64,000 bases of DNA from Saprolegnia diclina VS20 (taxonomy: Eukaryota; Oomycota; Saprolegniomycetes; Saprolegniales; Saprolegniaceae): NCBI RefSeq assembly GCF_000281045.1, contig NW_008246080.1, positions 195,844-259,843 of the forward strand. The letters are read 5' to 3'. Positions within the stretch are counted from its first letter, which is position 1. Every line of letters starts with the position of its first letter. Both the position numbers and the translations under genes were made by a program. Shown here piece after piece: positions 46,045 to 57,176 of this stretch. The notes below the pieces were generated by a model. That model was not told where the DNA came from. It ran no database searches and saw only the letters and a program-made list of their open reading frames with translations.

Positions 46045-46481
46045 TCGTCCTAGCTTGCTAATTCTCTAACATTATTCTTCCGCGTTTCGCGACTTGCTTG
46101 TTGGCGTGGCGAATCAGGCGTGTGTCCCCTCGCCCCAAGTACTGTTGACGTAGCGCCCGCCTGTCTCTGCGCCCACCTGCACGCGCGGCTATGCTGCGAA
46201 TCTCGCGTCATCTCTGATGAAGAGTAAGCCTCTTGCTCACATCTTGAAGCAGGTACCGTGCTACATCCGTCACCCGTCGTAGCCGAGTGGTCGGCGTCGA
46301 TTTGGGCGGCCTGGACACGACGACATCCGATGGACGGACACGCATCTGTCCGACCTTGACGTCTTTGTGACAGCTCCCGGGTGCGGTTTGTATCACACCA
46401 GGTGTGACGAGAACCAATGCAAAAGCAGATCGTCTCACATGATTATGCAATCTCCTCGTTTCGGTCTACGTACCCTAGTCC
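46045..46481. other. Convergent intergenic region
   Basis: About 440 nt between the zinc-binding gene (+) and the BART-WW gene (-), both ending here. No gene or structured element seen. Confidence 0.45.
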
Positions 46482-48867
46482 CTACAACGCGTACGTCTCT
46501 TCGATTTCAATGTACTTGGACTTGGGCGCGATCTTCTTGGCGAGGTACATCAAGCTCGTGACGTTGAGCCCGCCGCTTTTGCGCGGGAGGCCGCGCCGTG
46601 AGCGTCGCTGCTCCTCGTCTGTCTCACTGAGCAATTGCAGCAGGTCGACCTTGCGGCCTTCGGGGAGACAGATGCCTACACGCACCTGCATACCCAATGC
46701 GAGTGAAGACGAAAAGGCGTACTCAGGTGCGCTGGCGCAGGGAGGGCTGTCGGCGTTACTACTGCGTCGTTTGGCTTGGACGACCGTCGCATCTGGCGCT
46801 CTTGTCGGCGCTGGGCCTTTCGTCGCTGAATGTCTTGGGCTTGGCGAGCCTGCTCCACTAGTCGCATTCGAAAACGCTTCAATTCGGTTTCTGGTCGATG
46901 ATGGGAGACACCTTGCAGTGTCAATGCGAGCTTCCGTGACTCTTCTGCGTGTTCCTGCAGCACGCGTTGCAGCGAGACTTCCATGTCCAGCTACAGTATG
47001 CAGCTACGGTAGTGCGCTCAAGACGGTCTTACCAGCGCGGCGTCCGGTGTTGTCGACACAGACGCGGAGAGACGGTCGTGGACAGTCTACGAAAGCCCCG
47101 TTTTTATGGCGCCAAGCAGTGACGCGAATGAAACTCTACGTGGATACTCGAGTGGTCGATCTCCGTTGACGAGAGTGCGACCTCGTCGATCGCACCTCGC
47201 CTGTCGACGTCGCCTGTCGACGCTTCGCTACATAGATTCGTTGCGACGTCGTTCTGTATCTTGGCGTCTTTCTTGTCCCCGTCCTGGCTCAGATCCTTGG
47301 CGTCGGGTACCATTTGCTCGCTCATCGTGGCGATCACAGAGCCAAAAGCGTACGGCTGCCACGTGTTGGTCTCGTCGTAGTAGCCCAATATCGGGCTGCC
47401 GTCTTTGGCTTGCGGTGGCTCCCACTGCGACGTTCCCAGAACGCTGTTGACGTAGTAATATGCACTGTCGAGGTCGCTCCACGTCTGCACCCATCGGTCG
47501 GCGGCGTCCTCGTCCTTGGCGTCGGCGCGGGGACTCGCAAAGCTGAGTGCTTGGAGCTCCTTGCCCAAGTCGATGGCTTCGGATTCGAGCAATAGCCATT
47601 GCAGAATATCGCGCACCATCGGCGCATCCTAATGCTTCTCGTTAAAAAAAGTGCTGTCGAGGAGGGTACCGCCGGGGCCAAACGCGCAAAGACAAACGCC
47701 GCAATCTCATCTTCGCACGTGGCCAAATCGTGCTTGTGGTGCACCTTGTCTTTTAGAAAGAGGTAGCTACATGACAATTTGGACATCCTCTTTGGGCGAT
47801 GACAAATGTACAGCTCGTCCAAGTGCTCGGGGCGCACACTTGTCACTGCAAAACAGCGCTTCTTCATCTCTCGAAGCTCAGCTGGAATCGCGTCGAGGCG
47901 GTCGCAGACGTCGCTGAGCGTTGATTCGTGCTATGCACAGAACTGCTTGAGCACAGAAACGATATAGACCGCGCGTACCTTGGCGTCGGCGTCCATACAA
48001 CAAGACGAAGTACACAGCTGCCGCATCCGGCTTCGCATTTGCGCGTTCTCGTCGGCCAAGCGCTGGGCGACAACGAGGTCGACTCGAAGGCGCTAGCAAA
48101 ACGACACGGTCACATGCACGCTAAGAATGCCCTACCTCTTTGGTTAGCGCGGCTTGCAGCTCCGTGATGCGTGTGCGCAGGTCTTCGGCCTCGACGCCTA
48201 GCGCGACGGTCTATCCCAGGCGCGCGTTTGTTGATGTCAACCTGCGGCATTCACCGTGGCCGCCAAGCGCTGGTACGTCGTCGTCATCTCGAGAATCACG
48301 CGGGCCCACGGGACATACGGCGTGTCTTCGTCGGGTAGCGAGCCATCGTCCTACGCATTGGCATTCATAAAATTTGTGGATTTTGCAATCAGAAAACATC
48401 TTCTTATTGATGGCACGTACCGAGGCTTCGAGGAGCGACCGAGCGAGCACATCTTGGAGGACCCACTCAGAGGACGCCAACTGCGCTTGTGCCTGGCGCG
48501 TCGCGCTCTCGGCCGACGCATGGACGTACGCAGCCATCCGGTCGCAAAAGGCGCCAAAGTCTTCGTACGACAAGAGCGTCTCCACAAGGGCGCGCGTGCT
48601 CGGGGCACGAACGCCGTTGCTTGCTTCCTGCAGCGCGTCGAAGAGCGTCGACGGGTCGCAGCCGAGGTCCAGCACCATGGCCTCGAGGAGGCGCTCGGCC
48701 ACGTCGGTGAACTGCGTAAAGACCGCGTGCTGCGCCAGGGTGTGCTCGTCGGCGCGCGAGTGACCGACGAACGCAGCCTTGTGGGCGGCGAAGAAGCGCT
48801 CGAGCGGCAGACGCCACCCGTCGCCCTCGATGAACTGCGCGACTGCATCCACGACAAAGTTGCTCAT
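46482..48867 (-). CDS. BART-domain / coiled-coil / WW-domain protein (CFAP36-like N-terminus)
   Basis: Nine exons: 48867-48421, 48350-48255, 48210-48136, 48092-47979, 47930-47670, 47628-47140, 47086-47033, 46990-46723, 46675-46482; introns 41-70 nt, all GT-AG; about 665 residues. Residues 1-140 resemble the BART domain of CFAP36/ARL2BP (VVDAVAQFIEGDGWRLPLER, LLEAMVLDLGCDPSTLFDAL), which binds ARL2/ARL3 GTPases. A coiled coil follows (about 190-250: ITELQAALTKERLRVDLV, RLADENAQMRSRMRQ). A WW domain (about 377-405: WVQTWSDLDSAYYYVNSVLG, then QWEPP) comes next, then a second Arg/Gln-rich helix and a C-terminal LNVTSLMYLAKKIAPKSK block. WW domains bind Pro-rich ligands. A ciliary role is inferred from the BART domain and from the divergent GAS8 gene next door. 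An in-frame ATG at 48987 is possible but adds an unrelated leader. Confidence 0.8.
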
Positions 48868-49173
48868 GTCTACCGTTTCAGTGGCGACACGAGTCTGATA
48901 GCTCGTATACCAACGACGACGACTAGTTAGTCGATGCGACGGTATTAGTCGGCGCTGCCATACCGAGGAGACGTGGTATGCTCGCATGTGTATCTGGGTA
49001 CGAAGAGGACGCGGAAATGACCAGCATAATGCATGGCATCATGCGATCGAATGCGTGTATCGGAGTGCTGACGGTGTAGTATCAAGGTGTCAAGTCACCA
49101 CGCCCCTTCAAGATACAGGTGGCGGTATCCGGACGATGTTTACCGGATGCGTTGCTTCAGATCGAGGTGACCG
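48868..49173. promoter_or_regulatory. Shared divergent promoter region of BART-WW and GAS8 genes
   Basis: Only 306 nt separate the two start codons on opposite strands. Both products are candidate flagellar proteins, so co-regulation during zoospore formation is plausible. I could not identify a specific motif by eye. Confidence 0.5.
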
Positions 49174-50887
49174 ATGGGGCCGAAGAAGGGGAAGAAGGGG
49201 AAGGAGAAGAAGGGGAAGAAGGCCAAGGAAGGTGATGGGAAGGAGGCCGATGGGTCCAAGGAGAACGAGGCCGAGCGCCAAGCGCTCATCAAGGACGCCA
49301 AGCGGCTTGCGGAGAAGGCCAAGAAGGAGGAAGAAGCCTTCAATGAGTTCCAGCAGCAGCGCGAGAAGATCAACTACTTCTGGATCGTCGAGAAGAAGAA
49401 CCTCGAGGACAAGAAGGCCGAGCTCCGCAACAAGGAGCGGGAGCGCCAAGACCTCGAGGAGAAGCACCAAGTCGAGATCAAGGTCGCGCCTCCATGTCTC
49501 ATCCTAAACTCGTCCTCCTCCTCATCACCATGGCGACGTAGGTCTATAAGCAACGCGTCAAGCATCTCTTGTACGAGCACCAGAACGAGATCACGACGCT
49601 CAAGACAGGTACGGCTCCATGGCCCGACCTACGCCCATGTTCCAGTAGAGTCGGAGACGTCGCTCAAGCTCGGCCAAGACGACCATCGCACGACCGAGCG
49701 CGAGCTCAAGACCGACAAGCGGTCGCTCAAGCTCGACCTCAAGGAGATGGAACTGTCCCATGAAGACTACCTCAAGACGCTCAAGCAGGTAGCGTCACAT
49801 CCAATCTCTACCTGCATCGACAGCATGGACGTCGTAGGAACAAGACAAGCGCATTACGATCCTGCGCCAAGAGTTTGAACGCCATGCCAAGGAGCTGCAG
49901 CAAAAGTTTGAACGCAAGCGCAAGCTCTTCCGGGACGAGCTCGAGTCGACGCGGCGCGTCGAGACCGGTCGCATCGAGGAGCGCAAGAACAGCCACATTG
50001 CGCAGCTCATGACGTCCCACGAGAAGGCGTTTGGCGAGATCAAAAACTACTACAACGACATTACGCACAACAACCTCGACTTGATCAAGTCGCTCAAGGA
50101 AGAGGTCGCCGAGATGAAGAAGAAGGAAGCGACGGACGAGAAGCTCATGTTTGAGATCTCCCAAGAGAACAAACGCATGTCCGAGCCGCTCAAGAAGGCG
50201 CTCCTGGTCCGACGCCACTCTATATGTATGCAGAAAGCTCATTTCGTCCTATGCTAGGACGTCGAGCGACTACGGCAAAACATCAAGAGCTACGACAACG
50301 ACAAGATTGCGCTCAAGCAAGCCAAGGCCGAGCTCCTCGTGCTCGAGGACGACCTCGCGACCATCTCGTGGGAGCACGAAGTCCTCACGCAGCGGTACGC
50401 TCAAGTCAAGAAGGAGTACGATGCGCTCCACGCACAGTTTCAAGCGAGCATCTACGACGTGCAGCAAAAGAACGGCCTCAAGAACCTCCTATTGGAGAAG
50501 AAACTCGAGTCCATGGGCGACGTCCTCGAACAGAAGGACGCGCAGCTCAACGAGGTCCTCGCACATGCGCAGCTCGACCCGAGCGTCGCCGGCCAAGTCA
50601 AGCGTCGGCTCGAAGACATCATGGAGGCCAAGAACCAAGAGGTGCGCGACCTCGAGAAGGAGCTCGGCATTGTCTTGCGGCTGCTTCACGACTTCACACA
50701 AGCCGCGCGCGCCAAGCTCGCCGAGTACGGCACGCCCCTCGACGAGCTGGGGTTCGATCCGAACGACCACGCCGCGCTGGCCAAAGCCGCAACGGCGACG
50801 CGCTTACCGCCGATCGGCAGCGGCAAGCGCGAAAAGCCGAACAACGAGCGACCACGGATGCTGGCCCACGTCAACGTGGGCAAATGA
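49174..50887 (+). CDS. GAS8: GAS8 / DRC4, nexin-dynein regulatory complex subunit
   Basis: Exons 49174-49482, 49542-49608, 49649-49788, 49838-50206, 50258-50887 (introns 40-59 nt) give 504 residues, slightly longer than animal GAS8. It is a coiled-coil subunit of the nexin-dynein regulatory complex that links outer doublets of motile flagella. The basic MGPKKGKKGK start, the REKINYFW...LEDKKAELRNKERE segment, HQVEIKVYKQRVKHLLYEHQ, KAFGEIKNYYNDITHNNLDL, WEHEVLTQRYAQVKKE and VQQKNGLKNLLLEKKLE all match the family in order. Intron joins restore HQVEIK|VYKQ. Its presence implies a flagellated zoospore stage. It ends 85 nt from the convergent CENP-B-like gene. Confidence 0.95.
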
Positions 50888-50972
50888 ACGGAGACAGAGA
50901 CATCGGACGAGAGTAGTTTAATGTATATATATACTGCGATAGAAGACTCTGACGCTAGGACATCGAGTGCGC

Positions 50973-52049
50973 TTAGACGACCTTGTACGCATTGCGGTTG
51001 GCGTCCTTCCCGAGCTTCAGCTTGGGGTGCACGACCATGTAAATATCGTCGATGCGCGCGTCGAGCTGCGCAATGCGCTCGCGGGTCATCTGTTCGAGGG
51101 CGTCCATGCGGCCGTTCAGCATGTGGATGGTCTCGAGGAGCATGCTTGGGTGGATCGGCATCGAGAGCTTGGCCACGCCGTCCTTGGCGGCGGCAGCCGC
51201 GGCCGCCTGGTTGTACGCGGCCGTCAAGTTGTCCGTCTCCATCGAGATCCCCATCTCGCCGAGCGTATGCAGGTTCGCGTGCACGTTGTTCATGAGGTTG
51301 AGGTTGAGTTCTTCGTTCGACTCGAGGGGCATGCCCATGTTGATCGCCCCTTCCTCGACGTCGTACGTGGGCATCGGGCCGCCCAGCTCCTTGATGCCGT
51401 ACCGCTTCTTGAAGCTCTTCATCCATGCCGGCGAGACGCCGGGCCAGCCACCTTGGTCGTCCGTCTTCATGAGGTTGCCCGTCACTTGCGCGAGGAGTTC
51501 GGCCGCCTTTTGGTGCAGCGCCTCGTGAGTCACGGGCTTGGCGTGGCACTTCTCCGTGATCATCCATCGGTACAGCTCGCGCTCGACGGCCGGGAAGGCT
51601 TCGTCGTCCGAGACCTTGAGCGTCTTTCGGCGCAGCGACGCAAGGTGCTTGGCGTCGCCGCAGAAGCGCATGATGCGCTCCTTGTTCTTCTTGATGTCCG
51701 AGATCTGCTGGCGAGAGATGCCAAGCAGCGCGGCAATGTCGACGGGCTTTTCGCCATTCTCAAGGCGATGCAGCACTTGCTGCTTCTGGTACAGCGACAC
51801 GACGACGCGCTTGCGCTTCTGGGTCGGCGGAGGTGGCATGTTGGCGACCGCGGACCCAGCCGTCATGGGCAGGCCCTTGCCCTTGGCCTGCTTGCCGCGG
51901 GCGGCCTTGAGCGACGCCTCGTGGGCGCTCTCATGGTGGTCGTCCTGGTCGTCCTCCTTGAAGCCGCCGTCGAGGCCGTTGAGCGTGTCCGGATAGCCCA
52001 CATCATCATCCGGTGCCAGGCCGACAACCCCGTCGTTCAAGTCGTTCAT
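50973..52049 (-). CDS. CENP-B-like helix-turn-helix DNA-binding protein (possibly domesticated transposase)
   Basis: A single exon of 358 residues from the Met at 52049 (MNDLNDGVVG). The frame continues upstream without another ATG. Two DNA-binding units are present. At about 78-130 is a psq/CENP-B N-terminal HTH (RVVVSLYQKQQVLHRLENGE, then DIAALLGISRQQISDIKK). At about 160-220 is a CENP-B/Tc5-type HTH (ELYRWMITEKCHAKPVTHEA, ending SPAWMKSFKKRYG). Pogo/Tigger transposases have the same pair followed by a DDE nuclease. Here the nuclease is absent, and an Ala-rich and helical tail (LETIHMLNGRMDALEQMTRE) replaces it, as in host genes derived from such transposases. A nuclear DNA-binding role is inferred. 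The 5' flank is AT-rich. Confidence 0.85.
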   Translation of the reverse strand: MNDLNDGVVGLAPDDDVGYPDTLNGLDGGFKEDDQDDHHESAHEASLKAARGKQAKGKGLPMTAGSAVANMPPPPTQKRKRVVVSLYQKQQVLHRLENGEKPVDIAALLGISRQQISDIKKNKERIMRFCGDAKHLASLRRKTLKVSDDEAFPAVERELYRWMITEKCHAKPVTHEALHQKAAELLAQVTGNLMKTDDQGGWPGVSPAWMKSFKKRYGIKELGGPMPTYDVEEGAINMGMPLESNEELNLNLMNNVHANLHTLGEMGISMETDNLTAAYNQAAAAAAAKDGVAKLSMPIHPSMLLETIHMLNGRMDALEQMTRERIAQLDARIDDIYMVVHPKLKLGKDANRNAYKVV

Positions 52050-53048
52050 CTGCCGCCGCCGCTTATTATCCGAAAATGAACTCTCCGGAAACCAGTCATT
52101 GGAAATTCGAAAATCGCTCCCCTTTGAATTCAGCCAATCCGAGACAAGAATGCGTTTTATTGGTGGAATCGACGCGAAAAACAGCCTTTTTGACCAATCC
52201 ACGCGCGAAAGAACACGCCACGCGCTGGGGCGGCGAGAAAAGCTTCGTCGGGAATTAGTGTAGGTCGGCCGCCTTGTCGATATCGCACGCCGTTCGAGGA
52301 CACGTGTCCAGAGACTTGCGCTTCAGGACGCTCCGAATAGAGCTATTGATGGCGCCCCTACGGAAAAACACTTTAAAAATCGAGCCAAATGCGTTGCTTA
52401 GCGCCATTTGAATCCCTCACAGTCCATCCGGATATCGAAGCGCGTTGCATTCAATGACAAGTTGTACGCTCGCGAGGGCATTCACAACACTCTGACAACA
52501 TGACATATGCGATAGGCCATGATTCTGAATGGCAACCTTGAAGTCAAAAGTGCGTCCACCGTCGACACCAGTCTTGTGCCACGGATGCAAGCGACACTAC
52601 ACTGTAGTAGCATTTTTAGCATCTAATCAAGTTATTCATATGCGAGCAAATGCCGTGGGAAGCTCGACGAATCGATGTCCAGCCCGAGGTTCATTCCATA
52701 AACAACTCTGGGCGAGCTAATCTGCAAGCTTGAGGCAAGGCGACGACTGATAAAGTTTTTCGGGGGCGTGGTTGCTGCCCTGTAGTCTCGTCGACAACAA
52801 AATTATTCTTTGTCGAATGAATCACGCTCTTACGTTGGCGCGCGTTCGTTGGTGGACTTTTGCGCAGGAACGAATCCAGTGTTTCAAAATCCAGTTTCAA
52901 ATGCGCACGTCACCGCCTTTCTCAATGCAGTCGTTCGATTGGCCATAATGCTTTTGAACGCACCAATCCAAGCAAGCTCTGCGAGTTGATTTTTAGCCAA
53001 TCCAGCCCGAGTTGCGCCGAACGCGGCCACTTGGAATCGAACGGGCCG
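52050..53048. other. Divergent intergenic region, AT-richer, no gene
   Basis: About 1 kb. Only short, unrelated frames. It presumably contains promoters for the CENP-B-like gene (-) and the coiled-coil gene (+). Confidence 0.45.
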
Positions 53049-54118
53049 ATGGACGCCGACTTGCGCCAGAAGTTTGAGTTCCTCTGCCAGATCAATGAGC
53101 TCGAGGCCGCCATGGGTACATGCTCGCAGGTTGACGCTCTATATGTATGCTTCGACTAGCGCTCCTCCATACGCTCAATGCCCTTGGCATCGAGCTCCAG
53201 CCCACCGACCGCGAGCACCTTCGGTTCGTCTTCGCCGTGCTCCGCGACAAGGTCCGCAAGATCTCGGACCGCATCGACGATCTACAGAGCCAGTATGACG
53301 AGACGCTCGAGATGTACGACCGCGTGGTACGCCGGCTACATGCGATCGCCATGGCCTTACCTCGCGCCGATGTAGATGGAGGATGTTACGCCCTTTGGCT
53401 CGCTCAAGCACGAGCACCGCCTTCACATTACGATCCAGGTGCGTCCCCATGCACAGATACTTGACGTGATCATCCGCCTAGTACATCGTCGCGCCCATGC
53501 ACTGGCATCTCGCGGCCGAGTCGACGGACCGCTTTGTCATGCCCCTTGACTACCGAACGCTCCTCGCGCCTTACATGGAGCCCACAGTGTACATGCTGCG
53601 CACCCATCCAGTCGCAAGGCGTTGACGCGCGCTCATGTCGTAGGACGGACTCTGTGCGCCAGCACGCGACCTGCTTTCGCAAGGCGGTGGGGCGTGCCCA
53701 GAAGGAGACAGGGCAGGCGCTCCTCGAGGTAAAGACGCTGCCATACGCCAGCTAACCGACGTGGCCCGCTCGTAGCTCAAAGACCTCTGCAACGATTACC
53801 CGGTCCTGGCGTTTCAGCGCAATACGATCCGGTTTTTGAATCGCTGCGAGGACCACTTGCTCGGCGGCGACGCGATCGACGATTTGCTCAACGACACCAA
53901 TGGCCGGTACGGCAAAGAGTCTCGGGCTCGTTCCTGATGCCTATGTTAGCACATGCTTGGCACCTGTCGAGCTCTTTATGACGCCCGAGACGCGCTCCTC
54001 CAACAACTGGATGGCGCTTGACGAGAGCATGGTCAACCTTCCCGGCGCGACGCTCTACGACGTCCCTGCGTCCGTGGTTGTGGCACCGCCCGTCAAGCCA
54101 GAGCCCGTGGATATCTAG
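53049..54118 (+). CDS. Unknown helical protein, seven exons
   Basis: Exons 53049-53115, 53160-53326, 53376-53438, 53482-53588, 53644-53728, 53776-53906, 53950-54118; introns 43-55 nt, all GT-AG with TAG acceptors; about 262 residues. It starts MDADLRQKFEFLCQINELEA and continues with a coiled-coil-like part (VLRDKVRKISDRIDDLQSQY), a mixed middle (APMHWHLAAESTDRFVMPL), an amphipathic helix (RKAVGRAQKETGQALLEL) and a Pro/Val-rich tail ending PVKPEPVDI. The tail ends in a KPEP motif of SUMO-site type (inference). All junctions are phase-consistent, so the gene is real even though no long frame exists. I do not recognise the family. Confidence 0.75.
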
Positions 54119-54494
54119 TGCTCGAGAATACAAACATGCTTGCCTCCTCTCGCACCTGCACGCTGGCTATTTGGACAGCATCCCATGATGGTCTTCGCCT
54201 TGGGCGCCGTAATACTGTATGTGGCAAATTCGTAGTTGAGCCGACAACGACGTCCGGTCACGACGCATCTTAGGGTCTCACCTCGCGCCCTGGGGCCCAG
54301 GTACTTGGGCGAAGCCTGCGGCGTCTTCGGGTGTGCATAAGGTTATGGGCTAGTATGGATACGATGGCAGCAGACACAGACAGGGGACCAATCACCTTGT
54401 TGGATGGACCAACAAAACTGGGATCGATAGAGCCGCTAACCCAGTCCTCAAAGTATAGTATAATCGATTATACAGCGCATCATACCGTCTGGGA
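54119..54494. other. Convergent intergenic region
   Basis: About 375 nt between two genes ending toward each other. Nothing recognised. Confidence 0.5.
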
Positions 54495-55570
54495 CTAGAG
54501 AAGAAAGGCGCCGGTCGTGTTGCGCATGCGCTTGCGCGCGATAAAGACATTCATGGGACGGCCGTGGTCCGAATCGAGCACGACCTTGTCGACGAGGATC
54601 TCAAAGCAGTCGTCAAAGTGGCTGCGTAGTTCGCCGAGCTTGAGAATGTCCGATATCTTGCTCGGGGTCGTCCAGCGCCACGGACTCCCATCGGGCGGCG
54701 CGCAAAACTGCATCCAGCCAACGACACCGCCAACCGGTAACAAGGCGCGGATGACCGCAAAGAGCCGCCGGTTCAAGAAGCGGCAGCCATAGATACACTG
54801 AAGTGGACCCCACGCGTACTGCGAGATGGGCCCGACGCTGCGGAGGTCCATCTTGATAAAGTCCACGGCCTTGGCGACGCCACGACAGGCGGCGAGCGCA
54901 AGGCCCTTCTTGCGGCCCATGCGGTTGTCGTTGACACCGACGAACCGGTGTGGAAGGTCCGGTGTGTCTGTCGCGAGCACTTCTTCAGCAAAGTACACCA
55001 CGTCGCGACCCGAGCCACAAGCGAGGTCCAGCACAGCGGCGTTCGACGGCGCCTTGGCACCAGCGACGACCGGCACCAGTTCGAAGAGGAGCGCGTTGGG
55101 CGACCATAGGCGCGGTTGCGGGAAGAGTGGCGTCTGCGCACCGGTGAGGTCCAGGGCGTGGGCTTCGGCTGCGATGTCGGTCGCATCGACAATGAAAAAC
55201 GCAAGATGGCGCCACGGCAACTGCTGGGGTCGAATCGTCTCGGAGAGGAACCAGTCGACTTGGGCGTGCGCCTTTGTCCTGTCGCGTGGGCAGAGGAGGC
55301 CAAAGGCGACCTGTCGCGCCGGGTATTCTACGCCGTGAAGCCGTGAGCCTCCTACAAAGTTCGAGAAGGTACAGACCGTGGCAGCGCGCCTTTTGCGCCG
55401 ACCATGGAATGTGCACCTAAGTGCAAATTGAGCTGCAATTGAGATGCAAAGCAGGAACTTACTACGCGATCGCACGTCAGCACGTAGACCTGCTCGTTGT
55501 CCTCACGCAGGTCCAGTAGAGAGAGCCCGGACGTGCGCCAGTGAGCGAGCGATGGGGCCTCCACGACCAT
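54495..55570 (-). CDS. Rhodanese-like N-terminus fused to SAM-dependent methyltransferase
   Basis: The main exon 55351-54495 encodes a class I methyltransferase with motif I VLDLACGSGRDVVYFAEE, a following acidic NDNR, and MQFCAPPDGSPW near the end; the substrate is unknown. Upstream pieces 55570-55490 (MVVEAPSLAHW...SLLDLREDNEQ) and 55416-55377 (VHIPWSAQKARCH) look like the start of a rhodanese domain, continued in the main exon by GVEYPARQVAFGLLCPRD. Joining them needs introns of 73 nt and only 25 nt; the second is shorter than any other here, so the N-terminal model is uncertain. Total about 325 residues. Rhodanese-methyltransferase combinations suggest a sulfur or selenium/tellurium detoxifying role, but this is inference. 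A Met further upstream at 55684 is an alternative start. Confidence 0.7.
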
Positions 55571-55942
55571 CGCCGAAGTCGCGTTTCGAATATGGCGGGA
55601 GCGGATCACCCCATTTTGGAATTTCATGTAGTATATAGTGTATGCCTTTGGCACAACGTCGGTAGCGTCGTCGAATAAGCTCACTGAGCAAACGTGTTTG
55701 TTGAGGGGCTGCTTGTGGTATACCGTGTATCTGTCGGCTATGCATTGTGTTTACCTGCTTGGCTCGTCGGTCATCGTAAGGCGGCACGTCCATCACGTAT
55801 TGATTGAAATAGTGATACCTAGTACGGCCTTAAATAGAGTGAGTGCGAATAGTGTGAGTGCAACAGATTCGCGATCTCCGGATATTCGATTCGAACAACC
55901 GGATGATCTTGCGCATTCGCAATCTTGCGCTCGTGTGTCACG
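55571..55942. other. Divergent intergenic region
   Basis: About 370 nt, AT-rich, with several TATA-like stretches near 55630 and 55830. No gene seen. Confidence 0.4.
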
Positions 55943-57163
55943 ATGGCCCGCTGCAAGGTACGCTCGCCGCCGACGTCGATGCGTGCATGGCAGCCGATGC
56001 AAGTAGACGCGTCCTGCAAGCAAGAGCTTGGACGAGCTGATGGAGCCGCTCCACCTCGCCCAATGCACCAAGTGCCACCGCCCGATCTACGTACGTCCAT
56101 CGTCGTCCTCGACATCACCACGCCTCGAGCCTGGTTGTAGAAGGCCCACATCGAGCAGCACATGCGGCAATGCGGCTTGCGCCACCATGCGCCACCATGC
56201 GCGAGCGACGTCCAAAGTGCTACAACGCAGGTCGGCTTGCGAGGCGCAAGCCAAGCCGCCAACGCCACCCTCTCGGTTGCGCGAGAACAAGAAGCGAGCC
56301 CATCGCGGGCGTCCAACAGCGGTAGGTTGGCGACATGCTGGCGTATATGCATGCTCATGTGGATGCTAGACGGGCCCGCCTTCCCCGCGCTCTTGCCCAT
56401 GCACGAGTTGAAGGCGCTGGCCTTTACGCCCAAGTCGCGGCCCCACGTGCATACGACGGTGCAATTCGAGGCGACGCGGCAGATCCTCTTTGGACAGAGC
56501 ACAGTCGCCAAGCGTGCGCTGCCGCAGAGCAAGAAACCACCGACACCAAAGCGCCAACGCGTGGCAACACCCACCACCAAGTCGCCCAAGCCCACCATTC
56601 CTACCGTCCAGCCGGTGCCTTCAACGTCTCGAGCCACGAGCAGTGCGTCTGCCCAGCCAGCTACCAAAACCACTGCAAAATGTGGCAAGAAGCCGTCGCC
56701 GCGACCACAGAAGCCACCGGCGACAATCGCACCAGCCAGTGCGAGAGTGCCCAAGAAGGCACGGACCGTGTCGCCCAAGGTCATCCGCGTACCGCCGAGT
56801 GCGCCCCTCAAGGCGGTGCCGCCGTCCAAGGCCGCTTTGCCGCGCTCGGTCGGGCGGATCGTACCGCCGCCGCTGCTGGCCTTTCCCAAGCACCTGTCCT
56901 TCCTGCCACCACCGCCCGTCGTGGGCATACTGCCCCGGTTGCCATCCCCGACGCTGCCCCACAAGAAGACGATTCCGCGCACAACGTTTAGCCCCGAGCT
57001 CCACCGCGCGTACACGGCGCTCCCGAGCCTCTTGGCGTGGGGCCAGGACGACCCGGCCATGATCCAGATGCCACCGTCGCTCGCCGCGTCCTCGCCAGTT
57101 TCGACGCCGTCGTCGCGGTCGTCGGACCTTCTTCTCCAAGCACTCTTGTTGCAGGATACGTAG
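55943..57163 (+). CDS. C2HC zinc-finger, basic proline-rich protein (SCA7/Sgf73-like finger)
   Basis: Exons 55943-55957, 56007-56090, 56141-56321, 56370-57163 (introns 48-50 nt) give 357 residues. The first exon encodes only MARCK. The finger spans the second junction: CTKCHRPIY joined to KAHIEQHMRQC, i.e. Cys-x2-Cys ... His-x3-Cys, as in the SCA7/ataxin-7 finger that tethers the SAGA deubiquitinase module. The rest is disordered, with many Lys-Pro and Ser-Pro sites (KKPPTPKRQR, KKARTVSPKVIRVPP) and no second domain. A SAGA or chromatin role is a suggestion only; the finger alone is not diagnostic. Its stop is 13 nt from the convergent TMEM260 stop. Confidence 0.75.
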
Positions 57164-57176
57164 TGGATTTTGCATC

